Shown here: positions 1 to 8,653 of the stretch, one piece after another
How the letters are laid out: every line of letters starts with the position of its first letter
Numbering within the stretch: the first letter of the stretch is position 1
NCBI GenBank assembly: GCA_964482085.1
Contig: CAYZVS010000005.1
Span: 1-64,000 of the forward strand
Reading direction: 5' to 3'
Length of the DNA: 64,000 bases
From: CAIXDN01 sp964482085
GTDB taxonomy: Bacteria > Patescibacteriota > Patescibacteriia > 2-12-FULL-60-25
Translations under genes and position numbers: made by a program
The notes under the pieces: generated by a model
The model's input: the letters and a program-made list of their open reading frames with translations, nothing else
Told to the model about the DNA's origin: nothing
Databases searched by the model: none

Positions 1-303
1 GTCGATCACCACGGTCTCGATGCCGAAGTGCTTCACGACCCGCTCGACCCACCGTGCGAGCGAGATCTTGTCGGGCCCGGCCACCCCGATGGCGACCAGA
101 GCCGGTCGAAAGGCAGCGATCGACCGAGCCACCAGGAGCTCGAGGTGAGCGTCCTTCTGCGCGTGAGGGTGACGCATGTCGAGGCCAGCGAAGCTACGCG
201 GAACGAGAGACGTCCCATCGAGCGCCAAGCGTCCGGTCATGCGTTGGTGTGGGAAAAAGGCGAGCACCCGCTCGGGATGCGCCGGAATTATTCGTGGTGA
301 CAT
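1..303 (-). CDS. Partial protein of unknown function (3' end beyond window)
   Basis: A frame reads without stop from an ATG at 303 down to the window edge, giving at least 101 residues starting MSPRIIPAHPERVLAFF. The third codon positions are strongly GC-rich and the translation alternates plausible strands and helices (LALDGTSLVPRSF, then ARSIAAFRPALVAIGVAGPD), so I take it as coding. The pattern of a strand carrying an Asp followed by a helix and another strand faintly recalls an RNase H-like/RuvC-type fold, but that is a guess. It belongs to the GC-rich block that holds the integrase, so it may be element cargo. A TACAAT sequence lies at 312-307 on this strand, unusually close to the start. 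Confidence 0.5.
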   Translation of the reverse strand, partial: MSPRIIPAHPERVLAFFPHQRMTGRLALDGTSLVPRSFAGLDMRHPHAQKDAHLELLVARSIAAFRPALVAIGVAGPDKISLARWVERVVKHFGIETVVID

Positions 304-736
304 GCGATTGTAGCCGAGCTTGACAGTGGCCAGTCCGCCCGTTGAGCTTGGGCTCGTCGGTCTCTGGTGGGCTGCGGATTAAGGTGCGAGATGGAGCGTG
401 CTTCGTGAGCCAATCCATCGAGCGTATGAGTTAGTCCGAACAGCATGCCAGATTCCGACGTTGCTGTGAGGCGGAGTGCCCGCGTGCTCCGCCCCGGCGA
501 CCGAAAGACGGGAGCCACCAGGGCTCCTGTTTTGATACGCACGCACCGGCGTGTCTGGATGCTCCGCGTCACAACGGTCAGAACTCGTGGGATGTTGATG
601 CAGTGTCCTGGAACGGTCTGCCTCTTTACTCCTCCTCACGATCAATTCTATGATTCCCACTGCCCCCGAGGCTGGTCCTTCACAATCCACACCCAAACCG
701 CTTGCTCGTCGCGAGCACGCGCGACACAAGCAACCT
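304..736. other. Stretch without a convincing gene
   Basis: GC-rich spacer between the divergent left-edge gene and the excisionase-like gene. The frames open here have poor composition and no start signal. The only structure I see is a short hairpin, GGAGCC/GGCTCC at 511-527, followed by TGTTTT, which could be a weak terminator. If the excisionase-like gene starts at 650 instead of 737, this spacer ends at 649. Confidence 0.4.
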
Positions 737-982
737 ATGACATCAACCACGTTTCTGAACCCCACCGCGCTCGGTCCATGGCTCTCGAGCCGGGAGGCCG
801 CCGAGTTCCTCGGCGTCACCCAGCTCACCATTCAGCGCTGGACCGCCGCGCGTCTTTTTCCGGTGTACCGATACGCCCGACACTTTCGTTTCAAGGTCGC
901 AGACCTCACCCGCTTCGCCGAGAATCATCGGCGCGACGCGCGCGACTCCCACCGATATGCCTCCACGCAAGATCCGCGGTAG
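737..982 (+). CDS. Excisionase-like MerR/HTH_17 helix-turn-helix protein
   Basis: Small DNA-binding protein of 81 residues from the ATG at 737 (an in-frame ATG at 650 would add 29 low-complexity residues). The core, SSREAAEFLGVTQLTIQRW followed by a basic wing with YRYARHFRFKVADLTRF, is the typical winged helix-turn-helix of the excisionase family, in which the first helix reads 'exclude/sort by target' and the wing grips the backbone. Its end overlaps the integrase start by 26 bases, so the two are very likely translated together. Such proteins usually act as directionality factor or regulator for the neighbouring recombinase. No Shine-Dalgarno sequence decides the start. Confidence 0.75.
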   Translation: MTSTTFLNPTALGPWLSSREAAEFLGVTQLTIQRWTAARLFPVYRYARHFRFKVADLTRFAENHRRDARDSHRYASTQDPR

Positions 983-2111
983 GCAGGGTTGGTACGTCGA
1001 CTACTGGTGGGAGGGCAAGCGCACGCGCTTGAAGAGTCCCGTCGACTCGCTCCAAGGGGCGCGCGCCTTCGAGCTCGAGCTTCACGAAAAGATGCTCAAG
1101 TTCGGCTCGGCCGCGAGGCTGCCGGACATCACGTTCGGCGCGTTCTCCGAGATCTGGATGCGCGAGTACGTCGAAGGACGAGCGAAGTGGTCAGGACTAC
1201 GAACGAAGCGTTCGATCCTGCGCGCACATCTGCTTCCTCGATTCGGACACCGTCGTCTTTGCGACATCGACGCCGCCTCGATCGACCAGCTCACGTCGGA
1301 GCTCCGCCAACGCGGGCGGAAGGGCAAGACCGTCAACAACATCGTGAGCGTGCTCTCGGCCGCGCTGCGCCAGGCAGTTCGCCGGAAGTATCTGCGCGAG
1401 GTTCCATCCATCGAGTATCTTCAGGAAGACGAGCCGGATTTTCGCTTCCTCGAAGCCGAAGAGGCGGAGCGTCTCGTCGCAGCGGCGACGCCGGGCCTCT
1501 GGCGCACCATGATCCTGTTCGCGCTGCACACAGGCGTGCGGGTTAACGAACTGCTCGCCATCGAATGGTCGCATCTCGACTTCCGGCGCCAACTCGCGAC
1601 AGTGAAGCAAGGGGAGGTCGATGGCCATCTCGACTCGACCAAGACCAAGCGCATTCGATACGTGCCGCTCTCCGACGAACTGCTCCGCTCGCTCGAGACG
1701 CTGCCACGGACCGCGCTACGGGTGTTCCCGATGCCGGCCATTCAGTTCCCATATCACCACGCGCTAGACAATCTGAAACGGATCTCCCTCGAAGCCGGCA
1801 TCACGCCGGCGATCACCTGGCATCCGCTTCGGCACACGTTCGCAACCCTGGCTCTTGCGGGTGGGGCCCCCGTCACGGTCGTGCGTGACATTCTCGGTCA
1901 CTCCACCATCGAGATGCTGAACCGCTATGCACATGCCGCTCGGAACATGCTTCGCATGGCGACCGATGCGCTGCCCCGCTTCACACAGGAACTTAGGCAC
2001 CTATCGGGCACAACGGCTCTTGTCCGCATCACCGACGGCATCGAGGACGAGCTCACGGCGCCAGAATCTGCGCTCAACCAAGCAAAAACCGCGGACACTG
2101 TCCGCGGCTGA
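957..2111 (+). CDS. int: Tyrosine recombinase / phage-type integrase
   Basis: 384-residue integrase. The N-terminal 60 residues contain an AP2-like arm-binding part (GWYVDYWWEGKRTR), then a SAM-like core-binding domain (about 65-155), then the catalytic domain. Catalytic residues are visible: Arg in HTGVRVNELLAIEW, the HPLRHTFATL box (His-x-x-Arg), His in ILGHSTIEM and the Tyr nucleophile in MLNRYAHA. Length and motif order are normal and no lesion is seen. It stops 7 bases before the 3' end of the tRNA-Pro gene, pointing toward it, the usual arrangement of an integrase that uses the tRNA 3' end as attachment site. Its base composition is clearly richer in GC than the housekeeping genes to the right. 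Confidence 0.93.
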   Translation: MPPRKIRGRQGWYVDYWWEGKRTRLKSPVDSLQGARAFELELHEKMLKFGSAARLPDITFGAFSEIWMREYVEGRAKWSGLRTKRSILRAHLLPRFGHRRLCDIDAASIDQLTSELRQRGRKGKTVNNIVSVLSAALRQAVRRKYLREVPSIEYLQEDEPDFRFLEAEEAERLVAAATPGLWRTMILFALHTGVRVNELLAIEWSHLDFRRQLATVKQGEVDGHLDSTKTKRIRYVPLSDELLRSLETLPRTALRVFPMPAIQFPYHHALDNLKRISLEAGITPAITWHPLRHTFATLALAGGAPVTVVRDILGHSTIEMLNRYAHAARNMLRMATDALPRFTQELRHLSGTTALVRITDGIEDELTAPESALNQAKTADTVRG

Positions 2112-2118
2112 TGCATGG

Positions 2119-2191
<73 letters not shown>

Positions 2192-2260
2192 ACACGATGC
2201 CGATCAGAAGCGGGACGAGAATAGCAGGACTTAGGCGGACAATCAAGTATTTACGATGGG

Positions 2261-2289
2261 TTGATTTTCTACGCGATCCGAGCTATATT
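2261..2289 (+). promoter_or_regulatory. Promoter of the FecR-domain gene
   Basis: TTGATT at 2261-2266 and TATATT at 2284-2289, spaced 17. Transcription would start about 13 bases before the ATG at 2309, with no Shine-Dalgarno sequence between, so the message would be nearly leaderless. Confidence 0.6.
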
Positions 2290-2308
2290 CACCGTCTATA
2301 AATACATT

Positions 2309-4336
2309 ATGAACAAGTCTCGTATCCTAGCTTTGTCCGGTGGCGCACTCGCCATTTTATTACTCGTTATCGGCGGAACCTGGTTCTGGTCCGTTGGTTC
2401 CGCTGCGGCAGAAAAGCTGCCAACCATTCGCGTGCAAGTCGTGAAAGGCGCAGTTGAGTACAAATCCGGAGATGTTTGGTCCGTTGTTCAAGACGTCCAG
2501 GAAATTCATTCTGGCGATGCAGTACGCACAGGTGCAGATTCAGAAGCAGAAATTCTTTGGGGCGACCAAGGTGTTACACGTCTCGACCAAAGCACCGAGC
2601 TTGTTATCGACGACGCCCCAGCCGATGGTTCCGGTTCTGGAACATCGATCATTCGTTTGAAAGTGAATGCCGGTCGCGTTTGGAATCGCATGCTTAAACT
2701 GCTCGACGTCGACAGCACGATGGAAATCAAAACATCTGACGTCGTCGCTACCGTGCGCGGCACATCCTACGGCATCATCAAACAACCAACATGTACAGAA
2801 GCTGCAGTGACCGAGTCGGTTGTTGGTATCACCGCTTTGGGATCAACGGATGAAACGCTCTTAACCGATAATCAATGGGGGAGCTTTGGTGCCAACGATT
2901 GTAAAAAGCCAGTTCGCCAACTCACCAAGGACGACGCGTGGCCAGAAGCACAGCGTGAAAAAGACATTCGTTTTGACCGCGACTACATGCGCGCCTTGCG
3001 CGACCGTCTTGATGAACGTTCAGAAAAAACTTCTTCCGCTCCGGCTTGGATCCGTAATGCATCGGAAAGCATGCATCTTGCCGTTGCATCGCCAGAGAAG
3101 CGTGAAGCCCTTGCTGTTTCCTATGCTAAACAAGAGTTAGCTCGTGTAATTGAAAATCCCTCTCTCTCTAAAGACGCGCTCGGACGTATCCGTATTCTCA
3201 TTCCATCGATGGGTAAAAAAGCCGGTTTGATCCGTGGCGAATTGCACATCGCGACCACGTTACTCTCCCGTGCGCGCTATGCGGGCTTGCGCGATGAGAT
3301 CAGTCAGCTCGCTCTTCCGTCGGCATTGGCCAATGACTCTGCGCTCGACGAATTACGTTTACTTCGTGATGTCTCGGTCAGTGACGATAAGGTCGATCAA
3401 CGCTACCGTGAACTTGTCCGTATCGACGAGCGTGTCGACGACGTTTTAGAAGACGCAATTCCAGCTGATTCCAGAACCCAAGTCGTTGCAGATATCATGA
3501 CGCGCCTTGATGCCGCAGATGCAACTCTCGGTGAAGACGGCGATCCTAGACTGAAAGCAAAATCCCGCGCCATCCGTGCTCGTCTAACGGTGGCTCTCGG
3601 ACTTCCGGATCTTTTGATTCCTGTCGATATCAACCCTTTGGACAAGCCAGAGATTAAAATCAATGAACCAAGTTTGCGTCCTCCTGTTATTAAGCCGGCT
3701 CCAAATGCACCCGTACAAGCTGGTCGTCCCTATGTAAATTTAACGCTATTACCATCGCCCTCAGCTCCAATTGGTAATCAAACCGTCACATTAAAGCTCT
3801 TTGGAATCAAAGCAGACGGCATGGCTGATGACCTGACGGGTAAAACCACCTTCACCCTTACGCGTTCTACGGACGGATATATCCAAGGAAATATTCTTAC
3901 GCCGATATTTATCGGAACCATCACTGTCTCCGCTTCTTACACCGATGACATTGGCACAAGAACTGTTTCCGGAAGCGTGAATCATCTCGCAGAAAAAACC
4001 GTTTTACCAAACGGACTGCAGTCGATAGAGATTCGTTTTACCGGTCCGACAACCGTAACCTGTAGCGCAAGTCTTCCATACAAGGTCTATGCCAACTACG
4101 GCGATGGCACATCTAAGGATGTTTCTATTTCATCAACGCTTACGGTGAGCGATCCAAAGCTTCTCTATCCGGGTGATGGAAAAGTTCTAACCTTTTGTTC
4201 CGGTACCCAGAGCACAGGCTCGGTAACCGCCCGTTACACAGAGCAAGGTGTTACAAAAGCAGCATCAGCAAGTATCACAGTTATCCCAGACGCTTCAACA
4301 CCGAGCAATCCACGCTATCCGTATCGTATCTACTAA
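2309..4336 (+). CDS. Secreted/anchored FecR-domain protein
   Basis: 675-residue protein. Residues 1-35 hold one hydrophobic segment (ALAILLLVIGGTWFWSV) that acts as signal anchor. Residues about 40-160 match the FecR domain (PF04773): VQVVKGAVEYKSGDVW, then WGDQGVTRLDQSTELVID, then DVVATVRGTSYGI. The middle (about 200-450) is charged and helical; the C-terminal 200 residues look like one or two beta-sandwich (immunoglobulin-like) domains ending in RYPYRIY. In CPR and many Gram-positive-like genomes such FecR proteins are surface proteins, not iron regulators; no FecA or sigma factor gene is near. The ATG at 2309 is chosen because it follows the promoter and begins the signal anchor; an earlier frame start would lie in the promoter. 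Confidence 0.75.
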   Translation: MNKSRILALSGGALAILLLVIGGTWFWSVGSAAAEKLPTIRVQVVKGAVEYKSGDVWSVVQDVQEIHSGDAVRTGADSEAEILWGDQGVTRLDQSTELVIDDAPADGSGSGTSIIRLKVNAGRVWNRMLKLLDVDSTMEIKTSDVVATVRGTSYGIIKQPTCTEAAVTESVVGITALGSTDETLLTDNQWGSFGANDCKKPVRQLTKDDAWPEAQREKDIRFDRDYMRALRDRLDERSEKTSSAPAWIRNASESMHLAVASPEKREALAVSYAKQELARVIENPSLSKDALGRIRILIPSMGKKAGLIRGELHIATTLLSRARYAGLRDEISQLALPSALANDSALDELRLLRDVSVSDDKVDQRYRELVRIDERVDDVLEDAIPADSRTQVVADIMTRLDAADATLGEDGDPRLKAKSRAIRARLTVALGLPDLLIPVDINPLDKPEIKINEPSLRPPVIKPAPNAPVQAGRPYVNLTLLPSPSAPIGNQTVTLKLFGIKADGMADDLTGKTTFTLTRSTDGYIQGNILTPIFIGTITVSASYTDDIGTRTVSGSVNHLAEKTVLPNGLQSIEIRFTGPTTVTCSASLPYKVYANYGDGTSKDVSISSTLTVSDPKLLYPGDGKVLTFCSGTQSTGSVTARYTEQGVTKAASASITVIPDASTPSNPRYPYRIY

Positions 4337-4352
4337 AATTCAAGAAAAAGAA

Positions 4353-4386
4353 AAGCGCCTCGTACCAGAATCGGTACGAGGCGCTT
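4353..4386. terminator. Bidirectional intrinsic terminator
   Basis: Perfect 14-bp hairpin AAGCGCCTCGTACC / GGTACGAGGCGCTT with a 6-base loop, flanked by A-rich DNA on the left and placed between two convergent genes (FecR protein and FHA protein). Confidence 0.85.
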
Positions 4387-4424
4387 GCTAGTTGTGGACG
4401 GATCCGCCGTCCGCGGTTGCGAGT

Positions 4425-5726
4425 TCAGTCGTGCGCCGTTACCTCGCAGTAGTTGCAGGCGCATGTGTTGGCGATGATGTGGCGAGCACCGGTCGGATCA
4501 TCGACACGGTACATGTCCCGGTACTGTCTGGGCGTGATGCCCGAGCAGTCCCAGTAGGATGCACCATCAGCGCGCGAGAGGAGGAAGTCTCGCACTTCGT
4601 TGCAGCTCGTGACCGAGCTACCCGCGCGGCATGCGTAGCCGCTCGGTATCTCGGTGGTCGCCTCGACCGTGTCCGTCGCGACCTCGTCCGTGGTGGACTC
4701 GGTCGTCTCGGACAAGGTGTCCGTGACCATCTCATCGGTGGTCGTCGACGCATCCGGCACCGTGCCATCCGCGACGACGCCGTTGCCATGCATGTGGTCG
4801 TTGACCCACAGCATGCAGACGACGATGAAGCCGAGCAGACCGATCAGGAGGATGGCGACACCGAGGTATCGCGGCATTGCCGACTTGCTGACCTCCTTCT
4901 TGATCTCGGACGTGCTCTTGACCTTCTTCTCGGCCTCGAGCTGTTCCGGCGTCTTGAGCGGCTTGGGCTGCTTGGCAGCCGCTTCCGCGTCGNNNNNNNN
5001 NNGTTCGAGGCGATGCAGCTCGCCCTGCTGTTCACCACTCATGAAGAACATCATGGACGGCGAGAGCTTGCCGAGCTTGTCGATGAAGTGCAGATGCGTG
5101 ATGCCCTGCGCGTCCTTCGACGTGCCGATCACCACTTCTCCAAACTTCATCTGCTTCCCGATCTGGAGGACGGTCTCGCTTACGCGATCCCAGCCACCCA
5201 GCGAGTTGCTCACGTGGGTTCCGTTGGAGGATCCCAGATCCTGCACCCGGATGTTGCCATCAGGAACAGGAAGCAGTGCGAGCAGGGCGTGCTTTGAACT
5301 CACGGTCTTATCATTAATAACAAAATCGTTGCAGCTCGGATCGCGTCCGACGCGGATCTGCGTCTTCACGACCGAGCGCACAGGCTCGCGCACCGGAGCA
5401 GGCAGCTCTTCTGCCGGCTCCTTGTCGACCGCGACGATCGCGAGCAGACGCTGTGCTTCCTTCTGACCGGCCTCGCTCACGCCCTTGAAGGACGCGAGCT
5501 GGGTCGCCAGGATCTCGTGATCCGTGTCCGAGAGCTCCGTCACTTTGGAAGGCAACTCACTCAGCTCGTCCACCGGGTGCTCGCGCACGCCGGTCTCCGA
5601 GTCGTCGCCATCGTCGTTCGTGCTGGCCTGTGCGGTCTGCGCTTCCATCTCGACATCGCTCTCCATGTCGTCGAAGTTGAGAGCGGGTCCGAGAACCGTG
5701 TGCTTGGGATCGTTCTTTTCCGTCAT
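4425..5726 (-). CDS. FHA-domain membrane protein with Cys-rich C-terminus
   Basis: About 433 residues, crossed by the 10-N gap. Acidic N-terminus (1-110), then an FHA phosphothreonine-binding domain (about 115-205): QIRVGRDPSCNDFVINDKT, VSSKHALL and DLGSSNGTHV carry the usual Gly-Arg, Ser-x-x-His and Asn-Gly residues. After a charged linker there is one transmembrane segment (YLGVAILLIGLLGFIVVCML), then a Thr-rich stalk and a C-terminal domain with six Cys (CRAGSSVTSC, WDCSG, NTCACNYC). The FHA part would be cytoplasmic and the Cys-rich part outside. Start: ATG at 5726 with AGGAG 8 bases upstream; an in-frame ATG at 5741 is less likely. GC-rich codons set it apart from gpmI next door. Ligand unknown; no Ser/Thr kinase is adjacent. 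Confidence 0.8.
   Translation of the reverse strand: MTEKNDPKHTVLGPALNFDDMESDVEMEAQTAQASTNDDGDDSETGVREHPVDELSELPSKVTELSDTDHEILATQLASFKGVSEAGQKEAQRLLAIVAVDKEPAEELPAPVREPVRSVVKTQIRVGRDPSCNDFVINDKTVSSKHALLALLPVPDGNIRVQDLGSSNGTHVSNSLGGWDRVSETVLQIGKQMKFGEVVIGTSKDAQGITHLHFIDKLGKLSPSMMFFMSGEQQGELHRLEXXXXDAEAAAKQPKPLKTPEQLEAEKKVKSTSEIKKEVSKSAMPRYLGVAILLIGLLGFIVVCMLWVNDHMHGNGVVADGTVPDASTTTDEMVTDTLSETTESTTDEVATDTVEATTEIPSGYACRAGSSVTSCNEVRDFLLSRADGASYWDCSGITPRQYRDMYRVDDPTGARHIIANTCACNYCEVTAHD
4993..5002. other. Assembly gap (10 N)
   Basis: Ten N inside the FHA gene, between the FHA domain and the membrane segment. The frame happens to continue, but 10 may be a placeholder, so the true length of the linker is unknown. 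Confidence 0.95.
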
Positions 5727-5805
5727 TTCCGGTCTCCTCATTGTTCTGACACTCAGTGTGTCGAAGGTTCAAAGTGATGTTCCACGAGGTTTCGAGGAAC
5801 ATCAT

Positions 5806-5834
5806 AAAATACCACAAATTAGCCAAAATGTCAA
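5806..5834 (-). promoter_or_regulatory. Promoter of the FHA gene
   Basis: On the minus strand TTGACA (5834-5829) and TATTTT (5811-5806), spacer 17. It leaves a leader of about 75 bases before the start at 5726 and lies back to back with the gpmI promoter. Confidence 0.75.
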
Positions 5835-5849
5835 TGTTTTATGACTTAA

Positions 5850-5879
5850 TTGCAGGAATGCCTAAAAAATGGCTAAAAT
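5850..5879 (+). promoter_or_regulatory. Promoter of gpmI, near-leaderless
   Basis: TTGCAG (5850-5855), spacer 18, TAAAAT (5874-5879). The ATG at 5887 is 8 bases after the -10 box, so transcription should begin at or next to the start codon. Confidence 0.55.
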
Positions 5880-5886
5880 AAGGGCT

Positions 5887-7449
5887 ATGCCACGTCCAAA
5901 ACCCGTTGTTCTGATTATCATCGACGGCTTCGGTATCGCGCCCCAAGCTGAGGGGAATGCAATCTACGATGCCAAGTTGCCCGTACTCAAACGTCTGATA
6001 GAAAGCTATCCGGCTATGACTGTGCATGCGTCTGGTGGCGCGGTCGGTCTTTCTTGGGGAGAAATGGGAAATTCCGAGGTGGGTCACCTCACGATCGGCG
6101 CCGGACGTATTTTTTATCAAAGTCTTCCTCGCATCAATTTATCGATAGAGACGCAAGAGTTTTTTTCAAACGCCGCCTTCAAAAAAGCCATCGCTCATAT
6201 CAAAGCGAGTGGCGGTCGCTTGCATCTCATGGGATTGCTCTCGCAAGGAAATGTGCACGCGTCGCAAGAACATCTTCATGCATTACTGGAATTAGGAAAA
6301 CGGGAAGGCATAAAAGATCTTCCAGTCCATTGTTTTCTTGATGGTCGTGACGCGCTCTACAATTCCGCCACCGTTTTTGTAACCGAGCTTGAAGCCAAGA
6401 TGAAGGAACTCGGCGTTGGCCGTATCGCGACCATGGCAGGAAGATACTTTGCGATGGATCGTGATAATCGTTGGGATCGTGTCGAGAAAGCCTATAATGC
6501 GATCACCAAAGGTGAAGGTGAGCAAGCCGCATCCGCACAAGAAGCCCTGCAAGCATCGTATGCAAAATCGATTTTTGATGAACAGTTTATCCCAACCGTT
6601 ATCGGTAAGGCCGTGCCTGTAAAAGAAGGGGACGCCGTTTTGTTTTTTAACTACCGTCCGGACCGTGCCCGAGAGATGACCAAAGCGTTTGTCCTTCCGG
6701 CTTTCGATAAATTTTCACGCGAGTATATTCGCAACTTGTTCTTTGTCACCATGACGGAGTATGAAAAAGATTTACCGGTAGAAATCGCTTTTTCCCCACA
6801 ACCAATTGAAACATCGTTAGCTAAAGTCATTTCCGATGCCGGATTGCGACAGCTTCATATTGCGGAAACAGAAAAATATGCCCACGTGACGTTTTTTCTA
6901 AACGGCATGCAGGAAATGGAGTTTCCGGGAGAGGACCGGGTGATTATTCCGAGTCCGTCCGTTTCCAGTTATGATCAAGTCCCGGAAATGTCGGCCTTTG
7001 CGATTGCGGACCGTGTAGTTAAGGAAGTTGCCGCGGGTTCCTATGATTTTATCGTCATGAATTTTGCTAACCCCGACATGGTAGGTCACACCGGAAATTA
7101 TGAAGCAACGATAAAAGCCTGTGAGGCCGTAGACAAGGCAATCGGCATGATTGTCGATGCAACTCTGGCCGTGGGCGGCGCAACCCTCATCACGGCCGAC
7201 CACGGAAATGCGGAAGAAGTAAAAAATTTGGTGACGGGCGACATGGATAAAGAGCATTCCACCAATCCCGTGCCATTCATTATCGTGAGTAAGGAGCTGG
7301 AAGGTATTCGCGCTCCATCCGGCGATGTGATTGGAGGGGATCTTTCACTGAATACACCTGTCGGCATGCTCGCCGACGTTGCACCGACAGCAATCAAGCT
7401 GCTGGGTCTTGAGCAGCCGCCTCTCATGACAGGTCAGTCGCTTATCTGA
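5887..7449 (+). CDS. gpmI: 2,3-bisphosphoglycerate-independent phosphoglycerate mutase
   Basis: 520-residue cytoplasmic glycolytic enzyme that interconverts 3- and 2-phosphoglycerate using two Mn ions. The alkaline-phosphatase fold motifs are intact: VVLIIIDGFGIAP (first metal Asp), GEMGNSEVGHLTIGAGR with the catalytic Ser, HCFLDGRDA, FFNYRPDRARE, NFANPDMVGHTGNYEA and TADHGNAEE near the C-terminus. Length is normal (about 510). ATG at 5887 preferred over 5869 because of the promoter position; the family also starts near this point. It is followed after 1 base by nth, so they form an operon. Confidence 0.96.
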   Translation: MPRPKPVVLIIIDGFGIAPQAEGNAIYDAKLPVLKRLIESYPAMTVHASGGAVGLSWGEMGNSEVGHLTIGAGRIFYQSLPRINLSIETQEFFSNAAFKKAIAHIKASGGRLHLMGLLSQGNVHASQEHLHALLELGKREGIKDLPVHCFLDGRDALYNSATVFVTELEAKMKELGVGRIATMAGRYFAMDRDNRWDRVEKAYNAITKGEGEQAASAQEALQASYAKSIFDEQFIPTVIGKAVPVKEGDAVLFFNYRPDRAREMTKAFVLPAFDKFSREYIRNLFFVTMTEYEKDLPVEIAFSPQPIETSLAKVISDAGLRQLHIAETEKYAHVTFFLNGMQEMEFPGEDRVIIPSPSVSSYDQVPEMSAFAIADRVVKEVAAGSYDFIVMNFANPDMVGHTGNYEATIKACEAVDKAIGMIVDATLAVGGATLITADHGNAEEVKNLVTGDMDKEHSTNPVPFIIVSKELEGIRAPSGDVIGGDLSLNTPVGMLADVAPTAIKLLGLEQPPLMTGQSLI

Positions 7450-7450
7450 T

Positions 7451-8086
7451 GTGATTAGCTCCAAGACAGCGGCTCATGTTGTCGCCATACTGTCCAAAAA
7501 ATACCCGGCTAAAGGCATGGTCGATATGGGGAATGCCGAGGATACATTGATCGCGACCTTGCTCTCCGCGCGCACCACTGACATCCAGGTTCTGCGTGTC
7601 TATCCGGGTTTACGCAAGGCTTATCCAACACTTGTATCACTCGCCAAAGCACACGAGTCTGCTATCGCATCAAAGATCGCTTCCATCGGGTTATTTCGTA
7701 ACAAGGCTAAGGCTGTGAAAGCTCTTGCAAAGAAGCTGCTATCGGATTTTTCAGGAAACGTTCCCCGTACGATGGAAGAGCTCGTGAGCTTACCTGGCGT
7801 CGGACGCAAGACGGCAAGCTGTGTTTTAGCTTATGCCTATAAAATTCCGGCCATTGCCGTTGATACGCATGTCTTCCGCATCACGCATCGGCTGGGTTGG
7901 GCAAAAGGAAAAACCGCAGAGCAGGTAGAAATGGAGTTACGCGATCTTGTCCCGCAAAAATCGTGGATTAATATCAATCGTTCGATGGTTCAATTCGGCC
8001 GTGATATCTGCAAGCCAGGGACGCCGCAATGTTATCGTTGTCCGGTTGCCAAATGGTGCACATATCCAAACAAGACCAAAGTCTGA
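7451..8086 (+). CDS. nth: Endonuclease III (DNA glycosylase/AP lyase)
   Basis: 211-residue base-excision-repair enzyme that removes oxidised pyrimidines and cleaves the abasic site. The helix-hairpin-helix LPGVGRKTASCVLAY is followed by the catalytic Asp in AVDTHVFRITHRLGW; the Lys nucleophile is in GRKTAS. The C-terminal 4Fe-4S cluster is complete: C-x6-C-x2-C-x5-C within CKPGTPQCYRCPVAKWC. The start is GTG at 7451, directly after the gpmI stop; this agrees with the family N-terminus. No Shine-Dalgarno sequence is visible, so translation probably couples to gpmI. Confidence 0.95.
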   Translation: MISSKTAAHVVAILSKKYPAKGMVDMGNAEDTLIATLLSARTTDIQVLRVYPGLRKAYPTLVSLAKAHESAIASKIASIGLFRNKAKAVKALAKKLLSDFSGNVPRTMEELVSLPGVGRKTASCVLAYAYKIPAIAVDTHVFRITHRLGWAKGKTAEQVEMELRDLVPQKSWININRSMVQFGRDICKPGTPQCYRCPVAKWCTYPNKTKV

Positions 8087-8098
8087 TAACCTCTACCC

Positions 8099-8653
8099 AT
8101 GCCTGGTGAAATCCAAATCTTGCAAGGAATACAGCAAGTCATGTCCGGACAAACCGGACGTGCATTATCCGTCTTTTTTGCCCGCTACTTGGTTTTTGTC
8201 TTTGCACTGCTAGTAGCCTATATCGGCTTTGGTCGTGGGCGGAGACAGCTCCGTAAAATTGCGTATGAGGCAACATGGGCTGCGCTTGTCGCGCTCGTTA
8301 CCGCCACAGTTCTCGGCCAATTCATCGGACGTATCCGCCCGTATCTTGTAGACCCTTCTATTCTGGCACTCATTCCCGCTCCACTCACCGAGCACTCTTT
8401 TCCATCAGGGCACACGGCAACGGCCTTTGCCGCAGCCGTCGTGCTGACCTATGGAAGTCCGGGGCTGGGACTGATTGCGCTCTTGGCCGCCGCCTTAGTT
8501 GGCTTTGGTCGTATGGCTACCGGCGTCCATTATCCGTCTGATGTAATTGCCGGTGCTCTGCTCGGAAGTGTGATCGGAGTCATTGTTCATCACGTACAGA
8601 TTCGTCGTAACAAAAAACAATCTACTCGCGATACATATGCAAAAAATAGTTAG
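8099..8653 (+). CDS. PAP2-family phosphatase (undecaprenyl-diphosphatase-like)
   Basis: 184-residue membrane protein with about five transmembrane segments. The type 2 phosphatidic-acid-phosphatase signature is present: the first motif ends in GRIRPYL, the second is HSFPSGHTATAF, the third is GFGRMATGVHYPSDVIAG with the catalytic His. Members of this size often recycle undecaprenyl diphosphate for cell-wall synthesis (BcrC type) or dephosphorylate other lipids; sequence alone does not separate these. Its end overlaps the mltG start by 17 bases, which ties it to peptidoglycan genes and favours the undecaprenyl role. Confidence 0.85.
   Translation: MPGEIQILQGIQQVMSGQTGRALSVFFARYLVFVFALLVAYIGFGRGRRQLRKIAYEATWAALVALVTATVLGQFIGRIRPYLVDPSILALIPAPLTEHSFPSGHTATAFAAAVVLTYGSPGLGLIALLAAALVGFGRMATGVHYPSDVIAGALLGSVIGVIVHHVQIRRNKKQSTRDTYAKNS

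Noticed and set aside
1..2111. Left block as contamination or chimeric join
   Set aside because: Possible, but the integrase-tRNA junction is exactly what a true integration gives, and GC-rich genes also occur far inside the scaffold; kept as an element with coverage check suggested.
4392..5297. 301-residue plus-strand frame opposite the FHA gene
   Set aside because: Crosses the N gap, begins inside the downstream region of the FecR gene and has shuffled composition; the FHA motifs are on the other strand.
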